From Methanobacteriota archaeon (GTDB lineage: Archaea > Thermoplasmatota > Thermoplasmata > RBG-16-68-12), in contig VBLZ01000124.1 of assembly GCA_005878515.1 (NCBI GenBank), forward strand, positions 1-5,048: a stretch of 5,048 nucleotides of DNA. The letters are read 5' to 3'. Of the stretch, positions 4,973 to 5,048 are shown one piece after another. Made by a program: the position numbers and the translations under genes. The first letter of the stretch is position 1. Every line of letters begins with the position of its first letter. The notes beneath the pieces were generated by a model. That model was not told the DNA's origin. It was given only the letters and a program-made list of their open reading frames with translations, and searched no databases.

Positions 4973-5048
4973 GGCTGGGGACCTTTGCCCGGTACCGCCG
5001 GTCGGGTCGGGAGGGGGTTCCATCCTGTCGCAGGCCACAGACAAGATT

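Noticed and set aside
4968..5048. Open minus-strand frame of 26 codons ending in TAA at 4970-4968, possibly the tail of a gene beyond the right edge
   Set aside because: Too short to judge and no recognisable motif; it has the Arg/Pro-rich make-up of shadow frames in GC-rich DNA.
5010..5048. GGGAGGGGG as a Shine-Dalgarno site or start of SRP/RNase P RNA
   Set aside because: No start codon follows before the edge, and the visible bases do not contain the conserved core motifs of those RNAs clearly enough.

Overview
The window looks like archaeal chromosomal core sequence, most plausibly from a high-GC uncultivated member of the Thermoplasmatota or a nearby euryarchaeal group. This lineage is an inference. 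It rests on a zinc-finger-flanked thiouridine synthase of the TtuA/Ncs6 type, AT-rich TATA-like boxes about 26 bases ahead of near-leaderless starts, Shine-Dalgarno sites only at some genes, and GTG/TTG starts. There are no CRISPR arrays, insertion sequences, rRNA or convincing tRNA genes.

Left part (1-563, minus strand): a small three-helix membrane protein (97 aa) is followed after 3 bases by the N-terminal 88 codons of a protein that resembles the leading segment of putative trypsin-like peptidases. That gene runs off the left edge. The spacing suggests translational coupling. A 147-base divergent control region (564-710) separates this pair from the plus-strand genes.

Middle (711-3380, plus strand): first comes a 390-aa membrane protein with an N-terminal zinc ribbon, six predicted helices and proline-rich arms. 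It starts at a TTG behind a perfect GGAGGT. After 32 bases, with a TATA-like box in the gap, comes a 321-aa TtuA/Ncs6-family tRNA 2-thiouridine synthase with all expected cysteines. It overlaps by 11 bases a 169-aa membrane protein of unknown function whose base composition is clearly less GC-rich than its neighbours.

Right part (3381-5048): a 160-base convergent gap holds a doubtful minus-strand mini-ORF with a good ribosome binding site. It is followed by a complete purA (adenylosuccinate synthetase, 430 aa, minus strand) with a near-leaderless promoter. The last 215 bases hold that promoter, a 12-bp perfect palindrome and a GATAA/TTATC dyad that could be a plus-strand promoter for something beyond the right edge. 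I recognised no gene there.

The genes do not form one pathway. PurA serves AMP synthesis and the thiolase-like PP-loop enzyme modifies tRNA. The three membrane proteins are uncharacterised. I see no clear new defence or mobile system. The best leads are the membrane gene fused by overlap to the tRNA thiolase, the peptidase-like/small membrane protein pair, and residue changes in otherwise conserved motifs of TtuA/Ncs6 and PurA.
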